Below the pieces are notes generated by a model, which was not told the DNA's origin, searched no databases, and worked only from the letters and a program-made list of their open reading frames with translations. From Stachybotrys elegans (Eukaryota > Ascomycota > Sordariomycetes > Hypocreales > Stachybotryaceae), in the NCBI GenBank assembly GCA_020746835.1, contig JAGPNK010000010.1:744001-808000 (forward strand): 64,000 nucleotides of DNA, in the 5' to 3' direction. Within the stretch, counting starts at the first letter, position 1. Every line of letters begins with the position of its first letter. This document shows positions 46,304 through 61,056 of the stretch, one piece after another. The translations under genes and the position numbers were made by a program.

Positions 46304-47167
46304 CTATCCTGGGGTGAATTGGGGCCTGCAGCCATCTTCTTCTCCTCCCATCTCCCTCGAGACTGAGTATGCCTGCTCAACCGCCGAAGCCTCCTTTTCG
46401 GTCTTGATCTTCTCAAACAGCGTTTCGAAAAGGTCCTGGTCCTGATATCCGCCGACACGAAACCTGCTCTGCACCGTCATGCACGGCACCGCCTCGACGC
46501 CGTGCTGCTCCCTCGCCCTGCGAGCCGCCCACTCTGTGGCCCGCGCCGCGGCATCGCTGCGCAACATCGCCCGCACCTCCTCCTCGGGTAACCCAGCCTG
46601 GCAGCCGACCTCGAGGAGCCACTGCTGGCTGGAGATGTCGCGGCCGTGCTCGAAGTGGCCCGCAAAGAGCTGCTCCACGACCCGGGCCTGGGCGGCAGAG
46701 CCCAGCCGCTCCAGAACGAGGTTGCTTAGCGTGTGGGCGTTGCGGGAGGATCCCGTGCGGCCAAGCCAGGAGAAGATGACGCCGTACTTGGATCCAGCGG
46801 TGCGGAGGCGTGCTTTGGCCGCGGGTGTCTGGGAGACGTCCTTGTCGTAGAACTCCCTCTTGCTGATCCCTAGGGTTGCGTTAATGCTACTGACATAAGA
46901 GAGAGGGGGACCCTCCTGGCTGCTAATGATTCAGCAGTTCAGGCTGTTTATCATGCCGATATAGGGGTTGGTTGACGTACCTGTCCCGAGATCAGGGAAG
47001 AGAATAAAGGGCCTCCAGATCACTTCAAACTGCCATCCAGGATGCTTACTCTGGAATGTCTGTATCGCCGCATCGACGGTTCGTTCTGCGAGATATGACC
47101 AAGGGCAGAGGAAATCTACATGGCCCTCGATCTTAATGGCTCTATCTGATGACGATGAAGCACACAT
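46304..47167 (-). CDS. DsbA/FrnE-like thioredoxin-fold protein (CPWS active site)
   Basis: A 250 aa member of the DsbA family (FrnE / 2-hydroxychromene-2-carboxylate isomerase / GST-kappa group). Exons are 47167-46981 and 46869-46304; the intron (GTACGT...CCTAG) splits G|GG. The first strand and active site read IEGHVDFLCPWSYLAERTV, with Cys21 but Ser24 where FrnE-type proteins have the second Cys. A helical insertion follows in exon 2 (SKREFYDKDVSQTPAAKARLR onwards). The fold closes with the cis-Pro motif EAVPCMTVQ and GGYQDQDLFETLFEKI. With only one active-site Cys, disulfide oxidase activity is unlikely; a glutathione-dependent isomerase or transferase role is more plausible. Substrate unknown. 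Confidence 0.85.
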
Positions 47168-48614
47168 ATCCGCGACTTCTTCTCATGAAGGACAGGGAGA
47201 GAGGGTGGGAGAGTTCAGCAGTGTCTCCCGTTCCACAAATGAGCCGTCAGCACATGAGCATCATATGACACTCCACTGGCTTGCACATAGTACCTTTACT
47301 CTTATTCCCCGGAAGGTGTCAAGGGGGGTGCGATATAATCCCGGCAGCCAAGCGGTCTGTTTCAAGCAGATACGCTGCCTCCCGCGCTGGAAATGTCCAT
47401 GGCCAGCCCCGGCACGCGCGATGAGTCCTGTTAGGTGCGAATCATCGCTCAACAGATTACCCAGGACGCACATCAGACCGCCAAATACGAGCAGCGAAGC
47501 GAGGCGCATTCGTGCGGCCTCGCGTTATCCGAGGGAGGCAAAGGCGGGGGTGGAAAGGGCGGTTAAGATCACAAATCATAAAGTACCGGAACCCCCCCCC
47601 CCCCAGCTGGCTACCCAAAGGCCAAACCCGTCCAATCGGCGTCTAGAAGTGAAGGGGGCGAGGAAGGGGGCGCGCTACTATATCGAGTTCGCCTGAGCCA
47701 GTCTGCATGATGCAAGTTACTCAGTGCAGGCATCTCGCTCCAGGTATCGTCATACGTTGGTCATCTTGCAGCTTCGAAGAGAGTGCTTCGAAGCGGGCTA
47801 GCCCGATATGAGTTAGCCAAGCCAACAAATGAGAAATATCTATACAATGGATGGGTCGTGTGAGGTGGTGTGAGTATGTATGTGTCTACTGACAAGCAAA
47901 AGGTGATCACTAATCAAGTCCCAGTCAACTACCGCCTTGGGACTGATAGGTGGAACTTGAGCAGCTTCAGCAGCGACCGTTACATGCACCTCGAAAGGTG
48001 CTATTGGGGTGTCTGCCCAGGGATACTGGGGGTTCACTTCTGGGTAGGATCCAAGATAATGGCATCAAGTTTATGTGAGATGAATTAATGGTAGTGTGTC
48101 TATGGGCATTTCAAAGTAGTTTCTGCCATTACGGCCGTGCGTCTATGTAGGCTTGTTCCTGATCCCCCGAGTCCTGTTCTACATTTCTCGACCGGCTTTC
48201 CGGGCGCCTGTTCGCCCTCCCGAATTCTCGAAGTTCCATAAAAGCCCAATGTTGCCGACCGCCAGTCTATTTTAAATTGACAAAGGAAAAGGATGAAAGG
48301 GGGATGGTATGTAAAGAGTATCATAATATCTCAGGAGAGAAAACACAGAACGAGGTAGGGGTTCGCAGAGGGCATGGGAGCAAGATGTCTCGAAAAAATC
48401 AAAGATATGAACAATGTCCACACTTGCGATGCTGTGCAGTACATTGGCATCTGTGCAGAGTATTAAGCGTATGGGGGTATACGGCTCCGAGTTCCAATAA
48501 ACAAAGAATTGACGGAGAAAGGGTTGAGGCTTATAAAGTCATTCGTCGTTCAAGATTTCCGGGCGGTATGGCTCAGCCATGTTCCTGCGCCCGGCAACCT
48601 CAGCTCGGCCGTTC
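47168..48614. other. Gene-free region upstream of the DsbA-like gene
   Basis: 1.4 kb between the DsbA-like start and the 3' end of the C2H2 factor. It contains a run of 13 C (47,592-47,604). No protein-like frame was found. Confidence 0.5.
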
Positions 48615-49993
<1,379 letters not shown>

Positions 49994-52900
49994 GCTGTTA
50001 TGGACAGATCGAGGGGGTGTCGTCGGCGGCAGAATCGGAGGGATAGCGAATCAACCGTGAATCATCAAGAGGTTCGTTGTTGGCAAAGTTTCCAGCTAGT
50101 GGAGTAGGTCGTGGTCGAGGCTGTAGAAGCGACGAGGGGCTTTCTATGTTGTAATAGTGATTCCACCTCTTGATAGTCCGAGTCAGTCAACAGGCTGCCG
50201 GTGAGCTGCAGGGAGCAGGTCGATAGAGACAAGGAAGGTGGTATGTGGGCGCGTCGAGGGCGCGGTGACGAGGTGGCGGTATTGTGAATGTGAAGCGTCG
50301 CGTGATGGAAACACGGAGGCTAAATGAGGGGATGGAAAGAGGAACGAGACAAGAGGGAGTTGAGGGTTGATTAAGTACGGGCAGCTACCAGCCTGTGGAC
50401 TGCCCGGGGGATACGATGGAGGAGGGGGTATAAGAAGCTGGGAGAGTCCTGATCACAGACAGGCCTGGGAGGTGCCGGGAGGTGCCCTGATTCTTATAAA
50501 AACGACAGGGACCAGAGGGACAAGAGACAAAGGGAACCTGACGTACCGTTGTACTGCGCCCAGCAGGCAGTACCCGTAATATGAATGAATGACCACAACA
50601 GGGGCAGCTTAGTGCCAATGGGATGGGTATGGGTATGGGGTGTGGTGTGTGGCCTGAATAGGAACTCCGAACTTTAGATGATGAGCATGACAGATGGTGC
50701 GGAAACGGGTGCGGATGTTGATGTCGGGTCCGGGCTGCCTGGCTAATTGGGCAGATTGGCCGGTGGCAGGCAGCTGGCCAGGACACCAGAGAAGGGTGGG
50801 GGGGGGAGATGCCTGGCTGAGGGTGAGGGTGAAGGTGAGAGAGGGTGCGCTGTGCGCGTGTGAGTGTGGTGTAGAGGGAGAGAGGGAAGAAAATGAATGA
50901 GCATGAAAATAGCATATGGAATTTTTTTTGTTTGGCGTACAGTACCTATTATGCCATGTACAATGTAGGTATGTACGTAAGGCCACGGAAAGAGGGAAGG
51001 GAGGAAGGGGGGGAGGGGTGTGCGCAAAGAGGCCACAGGGGGCCCAGCCAGAAAAGGGGGGCGTTGTTTTTCGAAAGGAAGGCAAGGCAGGGCAGGGAAA
51101 AATCAAAATAAACCCCCCTTGGCTGATGATGCCGGCCTGCAATACGGGACAGCGACAGGCTGCGGCAGGTACTGACCCACCGTGAACTATACGGTGAGGT
51201 ACCTGCACGGTGATCCCCGGCGCGAGGGGCCAGGCGAGCTGCTAGGTACTGAGCCAAAGGGCCAAAAGGCCTGGAGGGTTTGGCGCTAGCTCCACCGCCT
51301 ACGCATGCGCGCCATGTGACTGGTGCCAACCAGTGGTCCTTCATCTGGCAAAGAAGCGCTGGTCGTGGAATGCTGAAGGGTGCAAGGAACATGACGACAA
51401 GCTCGGCTCTCATTGACACGTTCGTCGTCAATAGCCCGCGTGGCCTTTGTCCTCTGCACCAGACGCCACGGCTCCCCCTCTGGCCCTTGTGCTTGTTTGT
51501 CGAACGAGTGGCTTGTCCTCGTGGGAATCCCTTTTCTTACATACCTAACACTCGGCCGATTCTGCCGCCACGACACCCGTCCGGAGCCATGCGCCTCCCT
51601 CCAGCAATTCATCCCGCTGCGCAGCCCGACGGTGAGATCTGTTACCTGCAGTGCTTTAGTGCTGCAGTACTGTATCTGTACTTAGTAAGTACTACTGGGC
51701 AAGTATTGGCGACGTAAATAATCTGCCTCCTTCCACCTATAATAGTTGCTTTGTCAGACGTCAAGGCCGCTTCCTTCCCTCCTGCTTCGGATGCCCTACC
51801 AAAAACATGCTAGTTTCCATTCGCAAGTTCCTCGTTTTCTCGTTGCTTTTACCCTGTCGGGCAAGAAGGGTGCCTCGGCTCAAGGCAAGTAGAGCCGGTA
51901 GAACTGACAATGGCGCGTTTTGGTATGGCTGGTGGCTAATGGCGTCAATGCAAGGCAGAAACAACTGAATGCAAGATGGATGTTGTTTTGCCAGGGTGCG
52001 CAGATCAAGGTCCCACATTCACCACTCACCACCCACCACCCACCACTCCTTTCACCAAAATCATCATCCACCAGGTTGCCAACACCAGCTTCCATGCTTC
52101 CATTGGCTCCGTCAGAGTTACATTTGTCCATTCACTCCAGCTTTCGCTCAATCTGCCGCCTGGCCCGGTCTCGTCTTCTCCCTCCTTGTTCGTCCACTCC
52201 GTTCCACTCCTTGGCCTCGTGCCCAGCAAAGAACCTATTTACCTTATTCATTGTCAATGGCGACTATCCCTCAATCCGTTATTGTACCCATGTACGAGCA
52301 ATCTCAGATTGCCGCCAAGGCAGGGAGTGATTCATTCAAACATCCACCCGCCCATACGTCCGCTCCTCACTAATGGGATCACGAGATCCATCTCTCCCCG
52401 ATGAGCATTGCGTCGACGTCGCCAAACTTGCCGCCATCTGTTGGACAATACCATGTTGTCGCATTCATACCGCATCTGGGCCTCAAGCAAGAATGCCAGA
52501 CGAGGTCCGTGTCCCCCTTTTTGTCAACTCCCATCCCTTGATAGCCCAGCTTGCCTAGTAGGTAATTGTGCTGCTGCATCTGCGTGTACCTGCCTACACT
52601 AACTAGTACCCATTGTAGGGAGTCGCGCTTCTCCACCATGCATCAGTGGTACGTAATTGGGCAGCAGATGGTGGGTGCGTGCCACGAGCGACGTGGGAAA
52701 AAATAGCCCGCCCGAACATCACTGGCCGGCCCAGCCAGGGGTTGCTTGGACTACCTGATGTACCGCACCCCCTTTGGCAGATCTGGGGGGGGCTTCTGGA
52801 AGCCCGCTGCTTTATTCCCTGCGCACTGACCCTTGCCAGCCGCTGCTTGCTGCTCGCCTCACCTGAGAACTGTGAGCCCGAGAACCCGTCGCTTTTCCCG

Positions 52901-55900
52901 TCCAATTACGCACCAGGAGCGCCTACCTGACAATATTACTCTTGGGGGTGAGCTGGTATTACTGTACCTCACCCAGCGTCATGATAAGCGGCACGTGATA
53001 CGGACAGAACCGACCAGGCTTGGGTCTTTTCAGAGCAGAACAATGCGCCAGGACCGGGAGCAATCCCCTTTTTCGCTGCCCCTGCAAGATTTTCCAGCTG
53101 CCGTTCTCCATTGTGGTTGAGCAACAAAGTTGGCGGGTGGGCAAACCCCCACATGGCTAAGCTCACCAGGTGGCCTTAGGTCATTTATCTGCCGGTAGGG
53201 TTCCAATGTGGCTGCTTCTCGAAGCTATTCAGAATCTCGTCACCCAGCTTGCAGCGACCAAGGGAGGGAGGGAGGGAGCATGGGCCATGGGATGTGCCCT
53301 CGTTGTGGCTTGTGGGCTTGAGAGGGACGAAACAATTGTTGACCAGGTATTACTGTGCTCCATCCACCCATGCATGCTACATGAGTCTTTGTTTCGGAAG
53401 CATCCATTTCAGAATACTTCCAGAAACCTTCCAGGGTCAGCTAGTGCAATTTCCGCCCTTCTGACAAGGGCCTGCGCCCATGGGTTGGTGCCAAGAAGAG
53501 TCGATGGAACGTACGCCCCTCCCTGGCTCACCTCCTTCCAAAGCAACTGCATATCACTGTTGGAATAGTCGCTCCAGGCTGAGAATTGCGGCTGTCGACT
53601 TGCTACTGTCAGCACGCCGCACTCCTTCTCGCCTATGCGCTTCGCCAGGTGAAGCTGTTGCAATTGGTAGCATGTGAGTAAGGGATTGTTGTTGTTGTTT
53701 TTTTGAGGGTGTGGAAGGGAAGCCCCGTGTTCAAACTGGCCAGGGCTTTCATGTTTTGCAGGGACTCCATGGCGCAAGGACCGTTAACATTTCTCTAGCG
53801 AGCAACCGTGATCCGGACGGTCTGGGGGCTTGACAAGGCAAAGTTGGGGATTTATCATAAACGAAAAATCTGACCGTAGGTTGAGACGGAACCTTGGAGG
53901 GTTGCACATTCATGCGGGTGTCTCAACGACAGTGCCTCCTCCATGGGCTGGCTGGCCCATGCCGGTCTATTGCAGCCAAGCAACGCAACACGTCGGATGT
54001 TACCATGGCCCCAGACAATACTGCAGGCATCCCGTTCGGGTGGTCCAACATGGCGAGCAACCTCGGCGTTTCCTCTGATGTCGACTGTGGCTCAAATATC
54101 AGGCGTTACGACAGGGTGGGAGGCGGTGCGTCCGTCAGACATGGGAGTTGATCGCATCCCTTCCGGCTGGTCAAAGCATCCATCCTTACCCGTCAACCGT
54201 CCTGACATGACCGGCCCAGGCTCCACCTTTCCGTTTACATTTCCCACGCGTTGGCTGGTGTCAGGCGAGTTGGGTGCCTGAAGCAGCGTCAGACACTTCA
54301 ACTGTCCGATGGAATAATCCCGAAGGATTCTATTTTCCCCTTGGTTCCTTCGCGTGCCCGGCCCTGACTCAGTATTTCATGGTTCACCTTCTTGGCTTTT
54401 AAGGAAATCAGAGCCTAGGATCATGTCAACGAGTTGTCCGCAACTAATATATATTTAAGTGCGCATTGACGAGATGTTGAACACAGGACTATTCGCTTCT
54501 AAGGAGTTGCACAAGCCATACACTGTTTGCACCACGCCTAAGTATGGGACGATGGTGGGTTGGCGGGATAAGCCCTCGGAGCAATTGGCAAATGACATCA
54601 ATCCAAATACTACAACAACAACAGCAACAAAGTTGCGGAGGGAGAGAGAAAATAGAAACAAAAGACAAGCCAAGAAAGGGGAGCGGGACGGGCACGTCAC
54701 TTCCTGGATGCTCTGTACAGCACTTGCTGGTAGGACGATCAACAACAACCTCAGATTTGTTTCTATAATCCGACTGGCTCCACGGTCGGCTTGTGCGTTT
54801 TATTGGCACCGATCTTATCCACGATACGCGTCCAATGTGCAAGAATTGATCGATTGATCATTAGAAGCGGAACCCCTCCCCCTTCAGCCCAGGCGGAATC
54901 TCATGCAGGGTGCACCAGGCAGGCGCTGGTTTGCGGCGTCCAAAAGCAGTGCAGATTTGGATAATGGGTACAGCCCCCTGTCATGAACTGCATCATACCC
55001 AGCTAGGGTCTGTATGCCCTGTCCGGCTCTGGTCTGCCAGGGCGCAGGCAAGCAGGTTGCTTCAGTGGTGGGGGCTCTTCGGGGAACGCGATGCGCCAAG
55101 CCAGGATGATCGCCACTGGAATTGAAGCCCGGTTGGGTTCCGTCCTGTACCGAGGTGGAAACCAAGCCAAAGGTGAGACGAGACGGACAATGCCTGCACT
55201 AACGACGGCGGCGGGCATCTTCGCAGTGCAGAGCAGGCAGGTAGACCACCCGTGACGGATCGCGGTATGTTTACCGTCCGTCCGGCCTATTCTGGGGGTA
55301 TTAGCGATTGGGAGAGGGAAGCAAAGGGCATCGTGGAAACCGTGTCTTATACCGTTCCTGGGGAGCCAAGACTCCAGCACACGGCCCAAAACATCATAAA
55401 CAGTGGCTCGAGCGCTTGGGGAGTCGCGGCTAGGTAACAAGAGCCGCCAGCAGGACTCAACTCAAGGCAAAAGGGCCTCAGCTCCGGGATCGCAGCTCCT
55501 CGGCCACCCAGTGCCCATGCCATGGCAGGCCTGGCCAACGGGAGTTCTGCCGCCTGCCATAAAGGCCGTAGTATTCCAACCATCCATGGGAAGCATGCTG
55601 GTGGTACTGTCATATTGCCGATCTTATCGTTCAAGAGTTCCTTTGCGCCTTTGAGCTCGGAAGCCCCTTGAATGGCTGGGTAACGAGGTGGGGAGGAGGC
55701 TCGCATTGCATGTCTGAAACCACGCAGGACTCGACTCATGCCAGCCAAAGCAATGCTACTTCATTCGACATGGATGACCTGCCTACTTCGTTGGCCGGGC
55801 TGTTTACTGCGGTGGCCATCCATACGACCTCCGTGTATAGTTCTATATGCTGCTGTATGTATGTTCGCCGCCCCGCGCACTTGCATACATACCTACACCA

Positions 55901-58450
55901 AAATGGCGTATGTATTCCTTGCCTTGGCTTCTCTGCCCTGGAAACCCCCTAGCAAGTTGGCTGCAGGCTTCAGGTGGCCCACCCCCCTTTCGATTCTACG
56001 GAGTCAGGGCTCAGCTGTGGTCTGCGTGCCTCCACGCTGCTTACCAGAGAGAACTTCTAGAAGGATTTTAGGGCCCTCGTTGCTCGATCTGCTTGGCCCT
56101 TGCGACACGGAAGAACATACGACACCGTGCTCAGTGACTGCCGATTAGCCTTACATGGGTGACACTGATGGATGTGCCAAAGCTCCGAAGTATGACAACA
56201 TCGAAGAATCGCAGTGCTCTTTCGGCAACGGGCTTTCATCGACCAGAATGCCCGACGTCTTCCCCGCGGCGAGGTAAGCATACACCAACCTGACACTATT
56301 GTAAATTTTTAATGTTTTTTTTTTCTTCCTTCCGGGTAGTATACTGAGATGCGATTGGCAGGACGTTAGATGATCCTCGTCTTACCGCCACATCCCAGCG
56401 GGTCTAACATGGATATCCTCAGCCGGGCATGCCTTACTCTGTATTCGTACCCAAGGCCGAATACCAGATTACGCATCCACATGAGGAGAGCCGGTGTTGA
56501 TTGCATAGTTACAAGATCAGGACGGGGTGAATACGTCCCGGACTCGGCGCGAAGGAGGTCATGAGGAATACGACGTGGGTTCGGCGATGGCCAGCTTCCT
56601 TGCAGGAAGCAATATCACCGCCCGCGCTTGACACGATATACCTGATACCATTGGAGCTAAGTCGCGCTACCCGACTCATGCCTGCGGAGATAAGCCTCAG
56701 CTGTTCTGGAAACCTTCCACCTGACTGCACAGTTCTTTACGCTGGCGCTAGGGGTCGATGCACCACATGATTCGCGGCTAATCAAACTCCAAGATTGCGA
56801 TTTAAACGATCAGCCCGTGTTTCATGGTGTTGTTTTTCTTCGACATTTAGCTACACCCCTCAACGGGCTCGCTTGGGCGGTGTCACACCATGGAACCATC
56901 GTGAGCTGCCACACCGGCTGGCAGCGAAATTTTCCCGGCCTTGGACGCACTTCATGCGACGGATCATAATTTCAAGCAGCCCTCGGTGATGAGACACTAG
57001 TGTGGTCACCACCAAGCAACGTCTGCTCGCCGTGCCTAGATCGGCGACTGCTCGTACAGATGGACAGGTGACGCTTTCCACGTCATACCCAATGAGCTAG
57101 AGCCCTGCCGGTTCAACGGCTCTGCCCTTGTAGCGTCGCCTATCCCAGCATTGTCCGTGAGCCACTCGGAGCAAAGAGCAGACGGCAGGGGAGAGAGGGT
57201 AACTACCACCTCTCATGCAGGTGCATGGCTGTCTATCCAAGGCCCGTGTCTCAATATCAACAAAAATTAAAAAGGGAAAACAATTGGCTGTTTTACCTTT
57301 TTCGGATCTGCCTCACGATCCTACGGTTAGTCATAATGCAAGGTAATGTGTTGCGTGTATCTGAAATCGTGTACGGAGTGCACTGCTAGTCGTATGAGGC
57401 ACCGTGTCGGGGGTTGACATATCGAGACCTACCCTATACATGTCGCACATCAACCAACATAAGTGACAAATCGCATGATATGCACATTCTTGGTAACAAG
57501 CTCTTGGTCGGCATGTTGTTGGGGTTTATTTTGGAATCGTGAGCGGTGCCTGTCTGACATAAGAGCAATGCGAAGCGCAGAATAAAGTGCCGGATCATCT
57601 AGTCTTACACCAAACAATCCTTTACACCGATCCAACCTCACGTTCAATAGGCGTTAGCAGGCGATGTTGGCTCTTGTCTCAACTTGACTTGACACGGTCC
57701 ATACACTTGCGATATCACGGACAGATCAAAGCGCCTACACATGCCGTCTGCCCCGTGCGACTGTCACTGCGGCGAGTCCATGCGTCCCGTTGGGGAACCC
57801 GAAATCTGGGTTGCGGTGCAGTGCAGACTGAGGGATCGATATCCCTGCTGGTCGTTGGATCATATGCCACGGGGATGGGCTCCTCATCCTCGCGGCAGCC
57901 TCCCAGTGGCCAAAATCCCGAAGGCTGCTGCCCTTGGAAAGGAGCCGCATGCCATGGGATAAGTACCAGAGTTTCTATTTTAAGAAGCCGCGCGAAAGGG
58001 ACCAACGGAGCCAGGTTCGGAGGAGGCACGGCGGATGTGCGGAGCACCACATATCCCAACGACGCGCATCGCCATACTGAGATGTATCAATTCCATCTCC
58101 ATGGCGACACGGCGTTCGGCGTCATAGTCCAAAAAGGAGCAGGAGGATGCGAGCCTGCAAGTTTCGCGAGCAGTAGACGGGGGAGGAGGCTGAGTCTCCT
58201 TTCATACAATGGGCTGATACAAAGTGTATTCGACTTGGAGAAAATGGGGAAAAATATTAGTCGCTTGTACACACTCCTCAAATCCAATGCGGCGATCAAT
58301 TTGTCTCGCCTGGCAACCGCCCTCTAATGTAAAAGGCAAACGAAGAAAAAAAAAAGATTGGGGGCGAGGGGCTAGGCGAGTGCGAAAGAGGGAGGGGGAA
58401 TAACAGCAATAACACCCAAAGTCCCTAACCGCGCCGTCTGGTGTCCAAAA
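49994..58450. other. 8.4 kb gene-poor tract
   Basis: No open frame here has protein-like composition, splice-linked conserved blocks or a recognisable domain. The part next to the C2H2 gene (50.0-51.2 kb) is purine-rich on the plus strand and is probably its long leader and promoter. Further on: GGGAGG and poly-G tracts (about 50,795 and 51,000-51,060), GGGA repeats (about 53,262-53,280), a CAACAACAACAGCAACAA tract (about 54,615), many CTGGC/GCCAG words, and T-rich runs (53,690-53,710; 56,310-56,325). I see no transposon ends, long repeats or RNA genes. Confidence 0.5.
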
Positions 58451-60059
58451 TCACCAGCGCGGCTCACCCCGTTCAAGGGCGGGCGTCTCGATCACGTTCC
58501 TGTCAGCGAAAGGGTCGTCATCGTCCTCTTCGTCATCCGCAGGCTCGGGCTCCGGCTGATGGGGCTTAGAGGTCGGGGCTGGGCGGGGAGGCGCAGGCGG
58601 CCGCGGTGGATGGCTGATGTTGAGGCTCGCGATGTCTGGTGTAGCGGCTTCGGTGGGAGAGTGTGCCATGGCTTCTTTACCTTTGGCTGAGACCACTACA
58701 GAAGAGAGAGAAAAAAGAACCATCAAGTTAGGACATTGTAACCCAGGAATCCGGAAACTTGGCATAGGCAGAAGGAAGAAGGAGGAGAAGGAAAGGGGGC
58801 GGTGAAGCAGAGTGAGTACGCACTTCGGTAGAGGTGTGCCTGTTCGGCAATCTCATCGTCCGAGTCGCTGTCGGCGTCGATGGAGTGGTCCAACTGCTCA
58901 AAGGACATGAGGGCGTGTACGAGCTCGTCGTTGGCGTGGAGCAGGCCGCCGAGCCACTGCTCGTCTGTCACGTTATGGATCTGTAGATCCCTAATTCAGC
59001 AAGAGGGCCCCCAACGGCATCAGCGAAAGGGGGGGGGGGGGTCATCATACATAACGCAGGACCCTCCTACGGAGCTGCTTGCAATCCTCAAAGTGGCGGA
59101 CGGCCTGTGGGTTCTCGGATATGCGCTCCGTCTCTCGATTGATGATCTGCAGGGCGTTCATGAGGTTGGTGGAGGCGAGGGAAGAGTCGGCGATGACCGA
59201 CTTCATCTGCTCCATCTCGGCCTGGAGGTTGAATGGCTTGCGCTTGCCCTTGGCCTTGTCCTTCTTCTTGTCGCTCGAGGAGCTGCCGAAGAAGGAAGAG
59301 GAGCCCGAGGTGGAGGGCGACTTGACGTGGCCCGGCTTGGAGGCGCTGGGTGAGCCGGCGTTGGCCTTGGCCTTTTGGGCGGCCGCGGCGGCCCGGGCTT
59401 CCTCTTCCTCGTCGTCTCCGAAGGGGTTGGCCTCTGTCTCCTTGAGGACCTTGGAGCGCTCCTGGGTGACGACATTTTTCTTCTTGGGAAGTTCCTGCAA
59501 TGTACAAAGTCAGGAATCAAAGCCAGGGGGGAGGAAGAAGGGGGCCCAAGTTTGCACGAGATGGACCTACCCGATGAAGCTGCGCCAGCTTGGAGAGACC
59601 GGGCGTCTTGGAGTAGGCAGCCCAGGCGCGGAACAGCTTACGGCACTTGTTTCGGACGGCTGGGTCAGAGAGGTCGCTGGTGCCGCAGACGCGGAGGCGC
59701 TCAAGCAGGGGCTCATCGAGGAAGCTACGCTGGAAGCGCTCGCCGGCGTTCTGGACGAGCCCGTCGAGGATTACGAGGGCGCGCAGCTGGCGGTGGATGT
59801 TGCCGTACTTGAGCTTCTTGCGCAGGGCGCGGGCGGCCTCGGAGGGGCCCGTCGCCTGGAAGGTGATGACCTCGACCAGCTCGGGGATCCCGCTGAAGTC
59901 GTCCTCCTGGTACGACTCCGAGGTGAGGTTCTCGATGCTGACCGTCACGGCCGAGAAGGGCTTCTTCTGTGGGGGGTTGTCAGCTCGCCTTGTCCATGAG
60001 GGGATCTGGAATGGGCTTTGTCTCGTGAGAGCTGGTGATGGTCGTACCTGTTGAAACAT
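58451..60059 (-). CDS. LSB5: VHS and GAT domain protein, Lsb5-like endocytosis adaptor
   Basis: Lsb5 links ubiquitin, Arf and the Las17/WASP actin machinery in endocytosis. Five exons: 60059-60048 (four codons, MFQQ), 59966-59571, 59494-59051, 58980-58824 and 58695-58451; 417 aa. The VHS/ENTH-like domain covers about residues 5-135 (FSAVTVSIENLTSESYQEDD, IPELVEVITFQATGPSEAARALRKKLKYGN, RALVILDGLVQNAG). A charged linker with NPFGDDEEEE, an NPF-type motif, and Lys-rich DKKKDKAKGKRKPFN follows. The GAT three-helix bundle is about 215-325 (AEMEQMKSVIADSSLASTNL onwards to LLHANDELVHALMSFEQLD). The C-terminus is Pro-rich (PRPPAPPRPAP), suited to SH3 binding, then acidic. Junctions restore CAT CGG|GAA and TAT|ATC without gaps. 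Confidence 0.88.
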
Positions 60060-61056
60060 GGCTGCGATTTATATGAGAACCCTTGACGTGTCCAGACAAG
60101 TTGTTCCTTTACCCGTTATGTGGTGTATCTAGTATGGGCTCGTGGACAGTGAAGAGCTCAGAACTCAGCAAGCCACGTTTTGAACAAGCTCACTGCCAGC
60201 CTGCTCAAGAATGCAGTAAGTACTAGCAAGCACCAGGCGAAAGGAACGAGCGCCAATCTACGCCTTGCGTGACGTTGCACCTGCTTCTGCGGAGCGGGAG
60301 CAAAAAAGGGTATGAAAACGAAAATGAAGGGCGCGCGACAAGCTCAACTCTGCATGGAGCAGAGAAAAGGCGCTGCGGCGAGCTGCCGAGTGAAGAGTGC
60401 TAGACAATGAGTAGAGATAGATAGATAGGCTGTCGCTGTGGGGTTGGTAACTGGAGCAGGAACCCCGTGTAGGCGTCGTGAGGCAGGCAAAGGGAGGTTG
60501 GCAGCTCTCAAGCGACGGACGAGAGGGTGAGCAGCAGACGGGATCGGCCGCGCGATGCGTGATTCGTGATGGGGTATGGTATGATGGGATATGCGATGGG
60601 TAAATGCCATGGCATTTTGCGCTTGGGGTCTTGTCTTGGTGGGGGAATCACAAGGAAAGAACGCGGGGCTCGTTGGCGGAGTCTTGGAGCGCCCGCTGAC
60701 GTCGCTTGGGCTTTTTTTGCGTCGCATTTTCATAGCGGCCTACGCTCTAGTACTGCTATCCAATCTCTTGCTCTCGCTGCCAGCCTCGGATGATGAATCG
60801 AAGCCCTCGTTAGACACAGGTATATCAGGTATCCCTCTCACGACCCTAGAAAGCCATCCACACATACTCAGTAACATCCTCTCCCTCCCCCCCTCTCTCT
60901 GTTTCCTCTCTCATGCTCTCCGAGACCGGCTCTTCTCCGCCGTTGACGAAGTGACACAATGCTGGGGCATCTCATTCATTCATTTCATCTCATTTCAGCC
61001 CTCGCCTGGCTCTCCTCCACGTCCCCACGGACCGACCCTTGTAGTAGCGGCTTGTT
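60060..61056. other. Spacer between LSB5 and OPI3
   Basis: About 1 kb: LSB5 upstream DNA and the OPI3 3' flank. A GATAGATAGATAGG repeat (about 60,417) and a CT-rich stretch (60,880-60,910) are present; no gene is supported. Confidence 0.45.

Noticed and set aside
47592..47604. Runs of 12-13 C or G (also 15,335-15,346 and 59,029-59,041)
   Set aside because: As isolated homopolymers they may be ordinary slippage tracts or sequencing artefacts; only the one beside a splice site is listed as a finding.
52261..52373. Short frame beginning MATIPQSVIVPM
   Set aside because: Good start context, but the frame ends after 38 codons and no intron leads to a conserved continuation.
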